Positions 12,726 through 14,394 of a stretch of 14,394 nucleotides of DNA are shown here, piece by piece. The stretch covers positions 1-14,394 of the forward strand of contig CABTAA010000017.1 in assembly GCA_902482615.1 (NCBI GenBank). Reading direction: 5' to 3'. Within the stretch, counting starts at the first letter, position 1, and each line of letters starts with the position of its first letter. Made by a program: the position numbers and the translations under genes. The notes under the pieces are model-generated. The model saw only the letters and a list, made by a program, of their open reading frames with translations. It was not told the DNA's origin and did not search any database. Source of the stretch: an uncultured Collinsella sp. GTDB lineage: Bacteria > Actinomycetota > Coriobacteriia > Coriobacteriales > Coriobacteriaceae.

Positions 12726-13829
12726 ATGAAGTTCACCGTCAGCCAGAGCTCGCTTACACAAGCCATCGGCGTCGTTATGAAGGGTGTCGCTTCGGCATCC
12801 ACCCTCCCCATCCTGTCGGGCGTGCTCGTTAAGGCCCAAGACGGCATCTTGGAATTCCAGACCTCTAACTACACCATCTCGATCCGTCATCGCATCGCGG
12901 CGCATGTCGAAGAAGAGGGCGAGATGGTTATCCCCTGTAAGATGCTCTCCAATATCACCAAGACCCTCCCCGATGCCCCGGTCACCTTTGAGCTGTCCGA
13001 GCGCCAGGTGCTGATTGGTTGCGAGAAGAGCTCTTTTAGGCTGAACACGCTTGATGCTAATGACTTCCCCGAGTTTCCGGCCTATGCCATCGAGAGCGCC
13101 GTGGAACTGCCGACCGATATCTTGTCCGAGATGGTCGGCCGCGTGTGGCGCGTCACCTCGACCGACAAGGCCCGCCCCATCCTGGGTGGCGTGCACATGA
13201 AGGTCGAGAACAACACCGTGCGCCTGGTGGCGACCGATTCCTTCCGTTTGGCCGTGTGCGATACGCAGGTCGAGACCTCGACCCTCGAAGGCTCCTTTGA
13301 GCTCAACGTTCCGGCTGACGCCTTTAACGACGCACTGAACATCATGGCCAGCCAGGCGACCATCATGATCGGGGCTACCGACACCCAGGTCGTCTTCGAG
13401 GCCGGCAACACCACCTACGTGTCGCGCCGCATCGAGGGCGTGTACCCCAACTACAAGCAGCTCATCCCCGATTCGTGCGTGACGAGCGTCAAGATCGACG
13501 TCGCCGCCTTTAACGCCGCCCTCAAGCGCGTGGCCGTTATCGCGAGCGCCAACCCCGCCGTCAAGTTCGAGATCGATGTCGAGAACGGGCAGATGGGCCT
13601 GTCCTCCATCTCCAATGACCAGGACCTTGCGCAGGAGACGATCGATGTCGAGGCCGAGGGCGAGTCGGGTACCATCGCCTTCAACTACCACTACATCTTC
13701 GGCTGTCTCAATGCCCTGTCCAAGGAGAAGGAGATCACGCTGGAGCTCAAGAGCTACTCGCAGGCGGGCATCTTCAAGTCCTACGACAAGATCAACTACC
13801 TGTACCTGGTCATGCCGGTTCGCATCTAG
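12726..13829 (+). CDS. dnaN: DNA polymerase III beta subunit (sliding clamp)
   Basis: A 367-residue beta clamp, the usual length. It forms a dimeric ring that tethers the polymerase and other enzymes to DNA. It starts MKFTVSQSSL and ends YLYLVMPVRI, matching the conserved clamp C-terminus that lines the protein-binding pocket. Internal signatures include LPILSGVLVKA, RPILGGVHMKV, LVATDSFRLA and RRIEGVYPNY, which span the three repeated clamp domains. GAAAGG lies nine bases before the ATG. It follows the putative origin and precedes recF by 9 bp, the standard dnaA-dnaN-recF order. Confidence 0.97.
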   Translation: MKFTVSQSSLTQAIGVVMKGVASASTLPILSGVLVKAQDGILEFQTSNYTISIRHRIAAHVEEEGEMVIPCKMLSNITKTLPDAPVTFELSERQVLIGCEKSSFRLNTLDANDFPEFPAYAIESAVELPTDILSEMVGRVWRVTSTDKARPILGGVHMKVENNTVRLVATDSFRLAVCDTQVETSTLEGSFELNVPADAFNDALNIMASQATIMIGATDTQVVFEAGNTTYVSRRIEGVYPNYKQLIPDSCVTSVKIDVAAFNAALKRVAVIASANPAVKFEIDVENGQMGLSSISNDQDLAQETIDVEAEGESGTIAFNYHYIFGCLNALSKEKEITLELKSYSQAGIFKSYDKINYLYLVMPVRI

Positions 13830-13838
13830 CGCTGCGCC

Positions 13839-14394
13839 ATGACCATGTTCGCCCGCGATCTTTCCGTCGCGCACTACCGCAGTTTCGAGAGCTATCGTCT
13901 TGCCCTGGACGAGGGCGTGACGATACTTGCGGGACCCAACGCGGCGGGAAAGACCAATCTCATAGAGGCGCTGCAGCTGCTGACGAGCGGCGCCTCGTTT
14001 AGGCATCCGACCGCAGCCGAGCTCGTCCATGATGGCGTGGGCTCGTGCAAGATCGAGCTGAGGCTCGAGGGCGACGGCCGCGTACTTGATATGGGATTGA
14101 GCGCGGAGGACGGTAAACGCTCGTTTAGCCGCAACGGCAAGAGATGCTCTGCCGCCGGTGTGCGCGGGGTTCTGCCGAGCGTGCTGTTTTGCCCCGACCA
14201 TCTGGACATGGTTAAGCGAGGCGCCAGTGTGCGCCGCGCGGCCCTCGCCGCCTTTGGCATGCAACTGAGCGCACGCTATGCCGATCTTGCGAGCACCTAT
14301 GGTCGCTGCGTGACCCAGCGCAACGCCTTGCTCAAGGAGACCTGGTGCTGCCGTGAGATGCTCGGCGCGTGGACAGATTCGATTGCCCGCGCCG
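13839..14394 (+). CDS. recF: DNA replication and repair protein RecF (5' part)
   Basis: The first 185 codons of RecF are present; the rest is beyond the window. RecF is an SMC-like ATPase that works with RecO and RecR to load RecA at gaps. Walker A is GPNAAGKTN (G32-K38-T39), where many RecF have GxNGxGKTN. VLFCPDHLDMVKRGASVRRA and YGRCVTQRNALLK are typical family segments. ATG 13839 is used; a second ATG at 13845 is an alternative, and neither has a clear ribosome site. The short gap to dnaN (9 bp) suggests coupled translation. The signature and Walker B motifs are not in view. Confidence 0.93.
   Translation, partial: MTMFARDLSVAHYRSFESYRLALDEGVTILAGPNAAGKTNLIEALQLLTSGASFRHPTAAELVHDGVGSCKIELRLEGDGRVLDMGLSAEDGKRSFSRNGKRCSAAGVRGVLPSVLFCPDHLDMVKRGASVRRAALAAFGMQLSARYADLASTYGRCVTQRNALLKETWCCREMLGAWTDSIARA

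Noticed and set aside
12471..14264. 597-codon open frame on the minus strand across dnaN and recF
   Set aside because: It lies opposite clear dnaN and recF, shows no known motif, and long antisense frames are common in GC-rich coding DNA.
1..14394. CRISPR arrays, tRNA or rRNA genes, insertion sequences
   Set aside because: No regularly spaced direct repeats with unique spacers, cloverleaf-like genes, transposase motifs or flanking inverted repeats were seen by eye.

Overview
The window is an origin-of-replication neighbourhood from a fairly GC-rich actinobacterium. Gene order, protein sequences and the actinobacterial-type Jag suggest the class Coriobacteriia, with a Collinsella-like genome as best guess. 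That assignment rests on recognising the sequences, since no search was possible. The order is dinG-like exonuclease/helicase, ddl, rlmN, a small membrane protein, parB, parA, rsmG, jag, yidC, yidD, rnpA, rpmH, then a GHKL ATPase gene, dnaA, dnaN and recF. No tRNA, rRNA, CRISPR array or mobile element was seen.

Left arm (1-9049). All genes except rlmN are on the minus strand and so point away from the origin. A 3'-truncated exonuclease/DinG-type helicase overlaps the D-Ala-D-Ala ligase gene ddl. The opposed rlmN has its own terminator. A second hairpin, facing the other way, ends the rsmG-parA-parB-small protein operon. Three perfect parS sites, exactly 39 bp apart, lie between rsmG and parA. 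A strong terminator separates rsmG from jag. The operon rpmH-rnpA-yidD-yidC-jag starts from a near-consensus promoter at 9122-9151.

Origin and right arm (9050-14394). A 345-bp divergent intergenic region holds a cluster of TTTTCAACA-type repeats, which are probably a lineage-specific DnaA box. It is followed by an unusual gene encoding a GHKL (Bergerat) ATPase domain, a long Gln/Pro/Tyr-rich segment and a C-terminal winged helix. This gene is 15 bp upstream of dnaA and probably co-transcribed with it. The dnaA-dnaN gap has more of these boxes, five tandem DnaA-trio triplets and an AT-rich stretch, and is the best candidate for the unwinding site. dnaN and the start of recF follow.

Together the genes cover replication initiation (dnaA, dnaN, oriC), origin segregation (parABS), repair (recF, dinG-like), ribosome and tRNA maturation (rlmN, rsmG, rnpA, rpmH), membrane insertion and envelope growth (yidC, yidD, jag, ddl). 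The least explained item is the GHKL-wHTH protein at the origin. Its gene carries candidate DnaA boxes, and it sits beside a DnaA whose DNA-recognition helix departs from the usual sequence.
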